The notes under the pieces are model-generated. The model was not told the DNA's origin. It ran no database searches and saw nothing but the letters and a program-made list of their open reading frames with translations. From NCBI RefSeq assembly GCF_003315245.1, contig NZ_QNRT01000004.1, positions 302,305 through 366,304 on the forward strand: a stretch of DNA of 64,000 nucleotides, in the 5' to 3' direction. The position numbers and the translations under genes were made by a program. The stretch's first letter is position 1. The number at the start of each line of letters is the position of its first letter. Source of the DNA: Arenicella xantha. Its GTDB lineage: Bacteria; Pseudomonadota; Gammaproteobacteria; Arenicellales; Arenicellaceae. Positions 20,310-27,583 of this stretch are shown in pieces.

Positions 20310-20370
20310 CAAGGTGTCAAAGTTCACTCCGCCAACAAGTTCACTCCGCCAACAAGTTCACTCCGCGTGG
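20307..20370 (+). other. Truncated attC site 3 with 17-bp triplication
   Basis: The first 35 bases match the attC at 62895 with one difference. The unit AACAAGTTCACTCCGCC then repeats, giving three closely spaced copies of the TTCACTCCGC block. The right half with the GTT core is absent; the sequence instead runs into the second 41-bp repeat. Confidence 0.8.
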
Positions 20371-20393
20371 CTAATGGGTGACCCCGATATCTT

Positions 20394-20434
20394 AGAAATA
20401 TCCAGTCATCGTGACGGATATTAAAACTGTTATG
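20394..20434 (+). repeat. 41-bp direct repeat, copy 2
   Basis: Exact copy of 18157-18197. It sits where the right half of attC site 3 should be, and ends 4 bp before the ATG of the next gene. Unlike copy 1, no AACAG partner is visible directly upstream. Confidence 0.85.
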
Positions 20435-20438
20435 AAAA

Positions 20439-21020
20439 ATGACTAAATCACTCTTCACAATCATCATATTTTTAATCCTAGGCTTTTCCTCTAAGATTCT
20501 AGCTAATGAATCTAATTCGGAATTGGCATCAATCATTATAAATACTATGCAATTTACGAATCGAAGCATGAATACGTATCAAAATCTTGCGGAAAAATCG
20601 ATTAGCGTTACAGGTTTAAAGCCAACAAAATCAGCCGTTGAGTGTTCACTCAATACTTTCATACCTGCTCAAATAGAATATGAAGTGGATACGATGGCGA
20701 ACGCTCTGGATTATTCTGATCTAGAAAAAGGAGCAAATCTTGCAGAGTTAAATGCAGTCGTAAATGCGGGAATCTTCATAGTCGAAAATAAGCGAGAATT
20801 AATTGATAGAGCTCTATCCGAGAAAGCTTATGTAGAAACTTCCCTTTGGCGCCAAGCGGCTGAAAATGAGGCTGACCTGGATTCAAAACAGGAAATACTT
20901 AATTTCGCCGACTGGGTAGACCAGAATTTTAAGACGTATCTTCCGAAATATGCAGATAGGTCATTAGCGATGACACTAATGCTTTCTCGACTAGCGATAG
21001 AATGTGCAGAAAATTCATAA
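20439..21020 (+). CDS. Exported cassette protein of unknown function (193 aa)
   Basis: An N-terminal signal peptide of about 22 residues (MTKSLFTIIIFLILGFSSKILA) is followed by a helical mature protein with two cysteines (in SAVECS and AIECAENS) that could form a disulphide. Export to the periplasm is likely. It follows the 41-bp repeat rather than a normal attC. The stop codon lies in the attC at 21018. Family not recognised. Confidence 0.78.
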   Translation: MTKSLFTIIIFLILGFSSKILANESNSELASIIINTMQFTNRSMNTYQNLAEKSISVTGLKPTKSAVECSLNTFIPAQIEYEVDTMANALDYSDLEKGANLAELNAVVNAGIFIVENKRELIDRALSEKAYVETSLWRQAAENEADLDSKQEILNFADWVDQNFKTYLPKYADRSLAMTLMLSRLAIECAENS

Positions 21021-21088
21021 CAAGTTAAACCAGTTCGCAGCTAAAGCTGCCGGACTCACTATGTTCGCCGCTGTTTAAGGCGTTAATT
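21018..21088 (+). other. attC site 4
   Basis: Starts TAACAAGTTAAACCAG and ends CTGTTTAAGGCGTTAATT. TTAAAC pairs with GTTTAA, and the cores AAC/GTT are intact (GTTAATT at 21082). It looks functional. Confidence 0.88.
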
Positions 21089-21093
21089 ACATT

Positions 21094-21642
21094 TTGAACA
21101 TACGTTTTTTACAAACGTTGACGGCGAGTGTCTCGACTTTATTGTTAATTAGCCTGTTCATCTACCCACTCTTTGTGATCAAGGTTGAAAAAAAATGGCT
21201 ATTTGAGGAAAACACTCACCAGATCATAATAGACGAAAAGACAATGACCGCGTTATTAAGGAATAACGGAGATCGCAGTAGGCCTGAGAGTACAAAATTC
21301 TGGATACCGACTCAAAAAGAAATTGCTATTCTTGAGTCAAATCTATCGATTCTAGACGATCAAATATTTAGTTCAATTTGGGACCAAGGCCACCTCGCAT
21401 TGCCTGCCATCGAATACTATCGTCAATATATTGGAATCAAGATAAAAACAAAGAAATATATCTACATAAATTCAGTGAGAGGAAGTGACGAACTGGGAGA
21501 GTCCCTCAAATGGGCTAGGGAACGAGGACACGAAAATGAAATATTCCCATTACATTGCGGCAACTATTGCTGGGGTGCTATATACGACCCTGCAACTAAA
21601 GAGTTTTTCGATCTTCAAATAGATGCGTACTCTGGGACTTAA
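21094..21642 (+). CDS. Cassette protein with one N-terminal membrane segment (182 aa)
   Basis: A TTG start 6 bp after the attC core gives MNIRFLQTLTASVSTLLLISLFIYPLFV, an uncleaved anchor or signal. The rest (about 30-182) should be extracytoplasmic. It contains a HCGNYCW segment with two cysteines near the end and many aromatic residues. No ATG is available upstream. Family not recognised. Confidence 0.72.
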   Translation: MNIRFLQTLTASVSTLLLISLFIYPLFVIKVEKKWLFEENTHQIIIDEKTMTALLRNNGDRSRPESTKFWIPTQKEIAILESNLSILDDQIFSSIWDQGHLALPAIEYYRQYIGIKIKTKKYIYINSVRGSDELGESLKWARERGHENEIFPLHCGNYCWGAIYDPATKEFFDLQIDAYSGT

Positions 21643-21718
21643 CAAGTCACAAAACTGCCGCACACTGCGTGTGCTCGGACGCGCAGAAGACGCGCGCCCG
21701 TTTTAAAGGGTGTGAACA
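21640..21718 (+). other. attC site 5, altered right core
   Basis: Starts TAACAAGTCACAAAAC; a 30-bp stretch (21675-21704) is identical to 63839-63868 in the integron near intI. The right end reads GGTGTGAACA, so the GTTAAC core has become GTGAAC. The site may be inactive on the right. Confidence 0.82.
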
Positions 21719-21728
21719 AAATATAACA

Positions 21729-21757
21729 TTGAACCTATATAGGATTAAACCTATAAT
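21729..21757 (+). promoter_or_regulatory. Promoter and operator of the toxin-antitoxin cassette
   Basis: TTGAAC and TATAAT are separated by exactly 17 bp, a near-consensus sigma-70 promoter. The spacer holds the perfect palindrome CCTATATAGG (21734-21743), and AACCTATA occurs twice (21732 and 21748), a likely operator for autoregulation. A strong AAGGAGGTGAG ribosome binding site follows. This is one of very few cassettes here with its own promoter. Confidence 0.85.
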
Positions 21758-21772
21758 ACAAGGAGGTGAGTA

Positions 21773-22116
21773 ATGTGGAACATAGAACTAACCGATACTT
21801 TTAGTGATTGGTATAAGAGCTTAGATGATACTCAGAGAGCTGATGTACTTGCTTGTATGCTACTTCTTAAAGAAAAAGGTCCACAATTATCAAGACCTTA
21901 TGCAGATACGTTAGCTGGATCAAAGTTTTCCAATATGAAGGAACTTAGGATCCAAAGTAAAGGGTAACCCTTGAGAGCCTTTTTTGCATTTGACCCTAAA
22001 AGAGCTGGGGTAATTTTGTGTGCTGGTAATAAGGTCGGCGATGAGAAGCAGTTTTACAAAAAATGATTCCTATAGCTGAAGTTGAATATCAGCAGCATCT
22101 AGATAAATTGAGGTAG
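21773..22116 (+). pseudogene. Broken HigB/RelE-type toxin gene
   Basis: The first 64 codons (MWNIELTDTFSDWYKSL...NMKELRIQSKG) are the N-terminal half of a RelE/HigB (Gp49-like) mRNA interferase. A TAA at 21965 stops it where homologues have Lys (KGK-P-x-R). The same frame goes on with PLRAFFAFDPKRAGVILCAGNKVGDE, then a run of six A (22058-22063) is one base short for FYKKMIPIAEVEYQQHLDKLR, giving a second stop. Both lesions remove the C-terminal half needed for RNase activity. The start has an excellent ribosome binding site. Confidence 0.85.
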
Positions 22117-22121
22117 TAGTT

Positions 22122-22424
22122 ATGGCTAGATCTTTACAAAGTGTATTAGAAAACGAAAAAGCTGAAGTGGTAAATAGAGCAGAATCAATGGCAACTCAAA
22201 TGTTGCTTGAAATTCATCTTGCTGAGCTACGTCAACTTTTAGAAAAAACGCAAAGTGAAATAGCGGAGGCTATGGGAGTAACTCAACCCACAATAGCGGG
22301 TATAGAAAAACTTGGAAATGATATGAAGCTCTCCTCACTTAAAAAGTATATCGAAGCGCTCGGTGGCAAACTCAATATCAATATAGAAGCTCCAGATGGG
22401 AAAAATTATGGATTTCCCGTGTAG
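22122..22424 (+). CDS. HigA/XRE-family antitoxin
   Basis: A 100-residue protein with a helix-turn-helix of the XRE type at about 37-85 (LLEKTQSEIAEAMGVTQPTIAGIEK). Such antitoxins bind both their toxin and their own promoter. It follows the broken toxin by 5 bp, in the toxin-first order of higBA systems. The reading frame is intact, so repression of the upstream promoter and neutralisation of related toxins could still occur. The codon use is AT-rich like the other cassettes. Confidence 0.88.
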   Translation: MARSLQSVLENEKAEVVNRAESMATQMLLEIHLAELRQLLEKTQSEIAEAMGVTQPTIAGIEKLGNDMKLSSLKKYIEALGGKLNINIEAPDGKNYGFPV

Positions 22425-22440
22425 TTTGAAAATTGTCACA

Positions 22441-22510
22441 TAACAAGAAAGGGTATTTTGCCCTGCGGGCTGGACGCGCACTTTGTGCGCGCCAATACCT
22501 TGGAGGTCAG
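22441..22510 (+). other. Degenerate attC site 6
   Basis: The left core TAACAAG and the inner GGTATT/AATACC boxes with a stem-forming centre (GGACGCGCACTTTGTGCGCGCC) are present. The right end reads TTGGAGGTCAGG instead of GGCGTTA. The right core is lost, fusing this cassette to the next sequence. Confidence 0.75.
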
Positions 22511-22619
22511 GTTTTTTAATGAAGTACGACGTGTATCCAAGTCTGATGATTGCGCCCTTGCTATCCCCACGGGCTTTAATTCTTTGCATTTCTTTTTCAC
22601 TGTTAAAAATATAATAAAA

Positions 22620-23231
22620 ATGAATGCGATAAAAATACTGCTATTAGTTTTGTATCTATTGGGCCCTGTTAAAGCTCTTGCCCAAGATATAGATGTAATT
22701 CAAGAAATATTCCGGTATGTGATGCAGCCAGAAGGTGACCTCACTGCCGAAACTCATGAACTCTTTTGGTCGGAAATTCGTAAAATAGAATCTGATTACG
22801 AGATAGAAGTGCTCAAGAAAAACCTTTCAGCAAAAATGATAGGGGCGCAGGAGTATCAGAAAGAAATTTGGACCAGTGTTAAGTTATCCTATGAACAACA
22901 GAAAATAGTTAGGTCCGAGAGATTGCCAGTGTTGGAATCTGAACTATTATCTCGCTTTAAAAAAGCTCTCGCTTATCCTAAAGGTTCTGATATGTATATT
23001 AGGGCAATTGAACAGCGTCGAAGTCAAATTAGATCTTCTTCAGTCTCGGCAAATAAAATTATAGAGCTCGCTGCCAGTAGAAAGAAAAACGCAGTTATAA
23101 ATGGACGACCAATTTCACTGGATATTGGTACTATCGATTCAGTTCTAGATAATTTATCTTCTAGTTTTGAAAGGCTAGAAAATCTATTTGATGAAAGCTG
23201 GACTGCTACAGACACTAAAGAAACCGAATAA
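22620..23231 (+). CDS. Exported cassette protein of unknown function (203 aa)
   Basis: The ATG at 22620 gives the signal peptide MNAIKILLLVLYLLGPVKALA followed by QDIDVIQEIF. A longer frame reaches back to 22458 but would start inside the attC and place the signal internally. The mature protein is helical and charged with no cysteine. No attC is seen after it; the next gene starts 67 bp on, so these two may form one cassette or the intervening attC may be lost. Confidence 0.72.
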   Translation: MNAIKILLLVLYLLGPVKALAQDIDVIQEIFRYVMQPEGDLTAETHELFWSEIRKIESDYEIEVLKKNLSAKMIGAQEYQKEIWTSVKLSYEQQKIVRSERLPVLESELLSRFKKALAYPKGSDMYIRAIEQRRSQIRSSSVSANKIIELAASRKKNAVINGRPISLDIGTIDSVLDNLSSSFERLENLFDESWTATDTKETE

Positions 23232-23298
23232 AACATGGACGGGCTGTTCTGTTCCTACAGAAAATCAAGTCACATTACTCATATTGTTCTGAGAGAAA

Positions 23299-24318
23299 AT
23301 GGAAGCACAGATAAGTATATATATAGAGAAGAGGTCTGAGCATCGTGAGTTTTTCAAAAAGCTTGCGTCAGTTTTGGAAGGTGTAACCATTGGGGGTTGT
23401 GGAATTGGTGAACTCAAAGGACTAGAAGTGAATTGTTCAGATTCCGGTTCGTCGGCAGTAGATCACTTTATTTCAAAGAACCCGAATATCAGCGACGATT
23501 TTAGCTTCGAAGGCTACATAGAAGATGAAGAGGTTCTTGGTGCTGTCTTCATAGGTGGTAATGCATCGCAATTAATTCTTTTAGATCTGCTAAAACTATT
23601 CAAAAACTGCGGTGTTTTGACGATTAGGGCGTTTCTGAAACAAGACGAGGCTGAGATAATCAGCGCGATAAAAGCTGGCGAGCTTATTTTTCGTCATTTC
23701 CCAACAGAGGTGGATCGGGATTTCGTTGATTGGTGGCAGCGCGAAAACAGTATTTTGAAAGCTAAGCTTAGTGAGAGTTTAGGTATCGAGGACCTTAACC
23801 ACGACTCATTCTCAGAAGACGAGTATGACGATGAATATGAAGTTCAACGACCGACAGCGGATGAGGTGGAAAAACAAATTGATGAAATGGTCTCCAATTC
23901 AGCTCAAATATGCCCGCGTCTTTATGGAACGTGGGAATTAGATGTTAAATTGACATTGACTGAATTTTTAAACACGGCAGATGAGAGATGGCAAAATTCG
24001 TCAAATGCCGATCGACAATTCTGGAAAGGATGTAAAGACAATATGATCGAATGGGCATCCGAATCAATAAGGTCTAAATCAATTGATCACACACTTAAGA
24101 TCACGCAAGATGGTATTTCGCATTACACCGACTACAAGTACGTGATTGATTCGATTGATGCTAATGAAGTGAAACTACGTACTTTAAAGTACTCGCTTTT
24201 AGAATTGAAGCAGGATGATTGGATCGTGACATTTATCCAAGACTCGTTGATAAAATTAGTCACGGGCAACGGAAAGAAATCTACTGTGAAGTTCTTTAGT
24301 AAAAGTGCATGGCTATAG
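23299..24318 (+). CDS. Large cassette protein of unknown function (339 aa)
   Basis: A soluble protein without signal or membrane segments. The N-terminal part (about 1-150) alternates strand-like and helical segments including GAVFIGGNASQLILLDLL; an acidic linker (EDEYDDEYEVQRPTADEVEK) precedes a C-terminal domain opening with CPRLYGTWELDVK, a pattern that recalls small beta-barrel domains where GTW starts the first strand. This is only a resemblance. Family not recognised. It reads in the same direction as all other cassettes. Confidence 0.75.
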   Translation: MEAQISIYIEKRSEHREFFKKLASVLEGVTIGGCGIGELKGLEVNCSDSGSSAVDHFISKNPNISDDFSFEGYIEDEEVLGAVFIGGNASQLILLDLLKLFKNCGVLTIRAFLKQDEAEIISAIKAGELIFRHFPTEVDRDFVDWWQRENSILKAKLSESLGIEDLNHDSFSEDEYDDEYEVQRPTADEVEKQIDEMVSNSAQICPRLYGTWELDVKLTLTEFLNTADERWQNSSNADRQFWKGCKDNMIEWASESIRSKSIDHTLKITQDGISHYTDYKYVIDSIDANEVKLRTLKYSLLELKQDDWIVTFIQDSLIKLVTGNGKKSTVKFFSKSAWL

Positions 24319-24710
24319 GAAGGTGGTAAATCGGTAGCGTAAGTGAAATTTGAGCGTCTAAAAACTTGAATGTTAATAACTAAAATAAATAATAAGTCGT
24401 CAAAGAGCAAAACATCAAAACAGCTATTCCACAAAATAATAAGTCACTTGAAGAAGATGGCCTGAAACCTTTACTCCAATTTGAAGCGGGTTATCTAATA
24501 GGTGGCTTTGATTATGTTGAAAAAAATATCATACAAAGAAAGTTGTAAATATAATCATCGATCCACGTATGGTTTAAATGTAATAAAATTGTTCGCAGAA
24601 AAGCACTTTGTCAAAAACTCATAATAAGTCAATGAAATTCGCTCCTTGCAGTCGCCCGACGCTCGCAAGCGAGTGCGGTTTATCGGGGCGTTTCTAGGAG
24701 AGGTTAGAGT
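24319..24710. other. Decayed cassette stretch with attC-like remnant
   Basis: About 390 bp. AATAATAAGTC occurs at three points (near 24390, 24437 and 24621), each resembling a mutated TAACAAGTC attC start. A frame without a start codon (24396-24548) encodes a coding-like peptide KSLEEDGLKPLLQFEAGYLI. The last part (24621-24697) keeps the stem-forming middle of an attC and ends GGGGCGTTTC, a weakened right core before the next gene. Confidence 0.5.
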
Positions 24711-25124
24711 ATGATTTTAAAGTTGATTGGAATAATCATATTTTTGGCACCACTGTATTTTTTTATTGTACCGATGTTCACTAAAAAATGGCCCACCACT
24801 CGAGCGCAGGTTGTCGAATTAACTTCAAACAAGAAAAAGGGAGTTTCGGGGTGGCTTTTGGATCCGTTCGTTGACACAGATTACGGTATAGAATACATAG
24901 TTGATTCTCGAAAGTACGCGAAAAATCCTCACATTGAGGCCTATACGCAAGTCTCTGGCTTTAGGAAGAATTATTTTCCTGTCGTCCCGTGGGAGTTTGA
25001 ATTGAGATACCATCCAAACAATCCAGAGCGATTTAGTCTTGTTCATGCTTATAAAAAGTCGGTAGTTTGGGTGACTACGCTTATCGCTGCAGTTATAGGT
25101 TTGGGAATAATATGGAATTCATGA
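24711..25124 (+). CDS. DUF3592-like membrane protein (137 aa)
   Basis: Two membrane segments (about 4-22 and 115-134) flank an extracytoplasmic domain that contains a YIVDSRKYAKNPH segment and ends RYHPNNPERFSLV, the layout of the DUF3592 family (V-x-Y-x-P-x-N/D-P motif before the second helix). Function of that family is unknown. GGAGAGG upstream gives a good ribosome binding site. It is followed by an intact attC. Confidence 0.78.
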   Translation: MILKLIGIIIFLAPLYFFIVPMFTKKWPTTRAQVVELTSNKKKGVSGWLLDPFVDTDYGIEYIVDSRKYAKNPHIEAYTQVSGFRKNYFPVVPWEFELRYHPNNPERFSLVHAYKKSVVWVTTLIAAVIGLGIIWNS

Positions 25125-25126
25125 AA

Positions 25127-25195
25127 CCTAACAAGAAAAGTCAGTCTGCCCTGCGGGCAGGGACGGCTGCGGCGCCGCTGCTTTTGGCGTTAACG
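25127..25195 (+). other. attC site 8
   Basis: Starts CCTAACAAGAAAAGTCAG and ends CTTTTGGCGTTAACG. AAAAG pairs with CTTTT; the centre CTGCCCTGCGGGCAGG is strongly self-complementary. The cores are intact (GTTAACG at 25189). Confidence 0.88.
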
Positions 25196-25203
25196 GCACA
25201 GAC

Positions 25204-25860
25204 ATGAATATCGAAGAATATAAAACTACTTACGCCGACAACGAGTGTTCTCCAGGGTGGGATGCAATTGATTCGGAGTTATTGAAAATTTATCCAAATC
25301 AAGAACCGAAGCACTTTGCGGCAGTCCCTCATTATTCTGTAGGTGGAAATGATCCGCTCGATGGCATTAGCCTTTATAAGGCTAATGACGATCACGGAGA
25401 ATATTTTCACATAGTCACTTACGGGTTTTCTCAGCTTTACTATGACGAAGAATCATTGGGGGAGGATTACAGTAAATTTGGCTTCGAGCTTACCTTTAGA
25501 GTTCGTCCATTCGCTGAAGACAAGGAATATCCCTATTGGGCTATTAACTTACTTCAAAACTTAGCGCGTTATGTATTTAAGACAGGAAATTGGTTTGATC
25601 AATATCATTACTTTCCTGCAAATGGACCGCTTAGACTAGATTGTGAAACAGATTTAGTAGCTCTCTTTTTTATCGAGGATAGTGAACTCAAAACCATCAA
25701 CACCGTTCATGGTGAAGTTAAATTTTTACAAATTGTTGGGATTACTGAACAAGAATTTCAAAGCATAAAAAGCGAAGAAGTGGAAATTAAAGATTTAGTA
25801 ATAGAACTACAAAAAGAAACGACTATGCTGGTCACGGATTTATGTCGAAAAGACAGTTAA
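25204..25860 (+). CDS. SUFU-domain (suppressor of fused) cassette protein
   Basis: The 218 residues carry the SUFU family pattern: GWDAIDSELLKIYPNQEPKHF, NDPLDGISLYKA, HIVTYGFSQLY, FGFELTFRVRP, then YWAINLLQNLARYVFKTGNWFDQYHYF and NGPLR. In bacteria SUFU proteins are often immunity proteins of polymorphic toxin systems; no toxin is seen here, so an immunity role would be against toxins of others. The gene begins 9 bp after an attC core, and its stop codon starts the next attC. Confidence 0.88.
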   Translation: MNIEEYKTTYADNECSPGWDAIDSELLKIYPNQEPKHFAAVPHYSVGGNDPLDGISLYKANDDHGEYFHIVTYGFSQLYYDEESLGEDYSKFGFELTFRVRPFAEDKEYPYWAINLLQNLARYVFKTGNWFDQYHYFPANGPLRLDCETDLVALFFIEDSELKTINTVHGEVKFLQIVGITEQEFQSIKSEEVEIKDLVIELQKETTMLVTDLCRKDS

Positions 25861-25927
25861 CAAGCATCCAAACTGCCGCCTGCGGCTCATACGCGTTTAC
25901 CACGCGCCCGTTCGAGAGGCGTTATGT
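25858..25927 (+). other. attC site 9
   Basis: Starts TAACAAGCATCC and ends TTCGAGAGGCGTTATGT, with a self-complementary centre. The cores AAC/GTT are intact (GTTATGT at 25921). Confidence 0.86.
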
Positions 25928-25948
25928 TTAAAAACAAGACCACGATAT

Positions 25949-26749
25949 ATGAATTATATTAAGTACATACTATCAAGCCTGATACTCCTAAACATTATTG
26001 GTTGTTCTAGCGAATCTTCTTATGATGCTGCATCGTTGAGTAAGCGCAAAGAGGCTTCAGTAGAAGCTGAGCAACGAAATAGATCGGAATACTTAGCTTA
26101 CGAACACAGAATAACGATTGATCTACCTAAAGATGATATAGGGAAAATATTCGAAGAAATAATTTCTTTCTGCGCTGATGATACGACGAATAAATGCACA
26201 ATTATTCATTCCAGCATCAATACTGGAGATTATTCATCTAGCAATATTCAGGCTAGGGTTTTGCCTGCTGGAGTTGAACCTCTTCTCAGTTTAGCTTCCG
26301 GGCAAGGAAATATTTTAAATAAATCTACAGATGTTGAAGATCTCCAAGATGCTATCGTCAACGGCAGCAAGCGGCTTGAAATGCTCCTTCAGTATCAATC
26401 TAGGTTAATTGAATTAGAGAAAGAATCGACTAGCGATATTGAGTCCCTGATAAAAATCGCACAAGAACTCTCAAAGGTTCAATCCAATATCGAGTACGCG
26501 CAAGGAGAAAAAGCAAAATTACTCCAGCGTACCCAAATGGACATTGTTCACATATCATTACGCTCACGCTCATATGTGTCGTTCTGGGGGCCAATTTCAG
26601 GCTCGCTAGCAGATTTTGGCGAAAATCTATCAGAAGGTATATCTCAAGCAATTATTACTGTGGCGTATCTTCTACCTTGGGTCCTTATTGTTTTATTTTT
26701 GCTCTATGTTTTACGTATTGTATGGCGGAAAACCAGAGCTAAAGAATAG
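25949..26749 (+). CDS. DUF4349-like lipoprotein (266 aa)
   Basis: The signal peptide ends in lipobox IIGC (Cys19). The mature protein has a beta-rich domain, a long coiled coil (about 135-190, LQYQSRLIELEKE ... QELSKVQSNIEYAQGEKAKLLQRTQ), a short strand (DIVHISLRS) and a C-terminal membrane helix (about 232-256) with a basic tail. This matches DUF4349 architecture: a lipid-anchored N terminus and membrane C terminus spanning an exported coiled coil. Function unknown. Last gene of the array. Confidence 0.82.
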   Translation: MNYIKYILSSLILLNIIGCSSESSYDAASLSKRKEASVEAEQRNRSEYLAYEHRITIDLPKDDIGKIFEEIISFCADDTTNKCTIIHSSINTGDYSSSNIQARVLPAGVEPLLSLASGQGNILNKSTDVEDLQDAIVNGSKRLEMLLQYQSRLIELEKESTSDIESLIKIAQELSKVQSNIEYAQGEKAKLLQRTQMDIVHISLRSRSYVSFWGPISGSLADFGENLSEGISQAIITVAYLLPWVLIVLFLLYVLRIVWRKTRAKE

Positions 26750-26750
26750 G

Positions 26751-26806
26751 CATAACAAAATGTGCAAGCAGCATATTTTAAAACGCTCCTGCACTATGCG
26801 TTAGGT
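26751..26806 (+). other. attC site 10, terminal and short
   Basis: CATAACAAAATGTGCA to CTGCACTATGCGTTAGGT, about 56 bp, among the shortest workable attC sizes. GTGCA/TGCAC boxes pair. It ends the array; chromosomal genes on the other strand begin 16 bp later. Confidence 0.8.
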
Positions 26807-26821
26807 ATCCCCGAAGCGCCT

Positions 26822-27142
26822 TCAATCTGAGTTTGACTCTTCTACGAAATCTTTCAATGCTTCAAGGCGGTTATCCCATTGGCGTTCTAATTGTGAAATA
26901 AACGAGCTAGCGATTTGAAGGGTTTTGGTGTCTAGTATCACGTGTGTTTGCCTTCCTTTCTGCATAAGATGCACAACGTTCGCGTTTACTAAAACCTGAA
27001 GTTGTTTTCTGGCTCCTTGTCTTGATATCCCCAAATCGGTTGAAATATCGCCAATAGTGCTGGTTGAAGTTATAGAAAGCCTTTTCACGATTTCTAATCG
27101 AATTGGATCGCCCAGCGCCTTGTATATCGTTGCTTCAATCAC
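26822..27142 (-). CDS. ArsR-family transcriptional regulator
   Basis: A 106-residue winged-helix protein beginning MIEATIYKALGDPIRLEIVKRL, with recognition helix region GDISTDLGISRQGARKQLQVL. No metal-binding cysteines of the ArsR/SmtB type are visible, as in the group paired with SRPBCC proteins. It starts with GTG directly after the stop of the upstream SRPBCC gene (TAAGTG), so the two form a coupled operon. Confidence 0.9.
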   Translation of the reverse strand: MIEATIYKALGDPIRLEIVKRLSITSTSTIGDISTDLGISRQGARKQLQVLVNANVVHLMQKGRQTHVILDTKTLQIASSFISQLERQWDNRLEALKDFVEESNSD

Positions 27143-27583
27143 TTATACGGTCTCAATGTACTTTTCTAGTCGGTCAAGCATGAAATCCCAACCACCAGAG
27201 TTTTGCTTGTAGGCGGCCTCCATCAGTTCTGTTGGAAGGTCTGCAAAGCCAGATTCTGTGAGAGTTACTTTGCACGTTCCATCAGCCAGTTCAGCAATGC
27301 GGAATTCAATCAAAGTATTGGGAACTGTTAATACATCTCCCAGAAAGTTACTGGCTCCTGGTACCCATCGATATGCAAAATATTCATGGGGTTGTGCGGC
27401 AATGACGCAGATCTGATTCTTACCATGATCACCGAACCCAAAAATAGGTTGCTCTCCCACGGTATAGCTGCCTTCAAGTGTCTCAGGAAACCACTGTGTT
27501 ACATATTCAGGATTGGCTATGGCTTCATAAATGCGTTCTTTTGAAGCTTTCATCGTAATTTCGCGTTCAATGGTGTTTTGCAT
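27143..27583 (-). CDS. SRPBCC/AHSA1-domain protein
   Basis: A 146-residue START-like fold protein of the activator-of-Hsp90 (AHSA1) type: ITMKASKERIYEAIANPEYVTQWFPE and the C-terminal GGWDFMLDRLEKYIET are typical. Such proteins bind small hydrophobic ligands. The ATG at 27583 with GAGAGG upstream is chosen; a frame reaching 27682 is probably not translated. Pairing with an ArsR regulator in one operon is a common arrangement. Confidence 0.9.
   Translation of the reverse strand: MQNTIEREITMKASKERIYEAIANPEYVTQWFPETLEGSYTVGEQPIFGFGDHGKNQICVIAAQPHEYFAYRWVPGASNFLGDVLTVPNTLIEFRIAELADGTCKVTLTESGFADLPTELMEAAYKQNSGGWDFMLDRLEKYIETV

Larger units (their letters stand above)
18135..26806 (+). mobile_element. 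Gene-cassette array lacking an integrase (CALIN)
   Basis: About ten attC-type sites beginning TAACAAG and mostly ending GGCGTTA separate short AT-rich genes that all read on the plus strand. The genes are mostly single per unit, lack their own promoters, and their stop codons often lie inside the attC. No integrase gene is in or next to the array; the nearest, intI, is about 35 kb away. Several sites have lost the right-hand core (20307, 22441) or carry point changes in it (19766, 21712), so parts of the array should be immobile. Confidence 0.88.
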
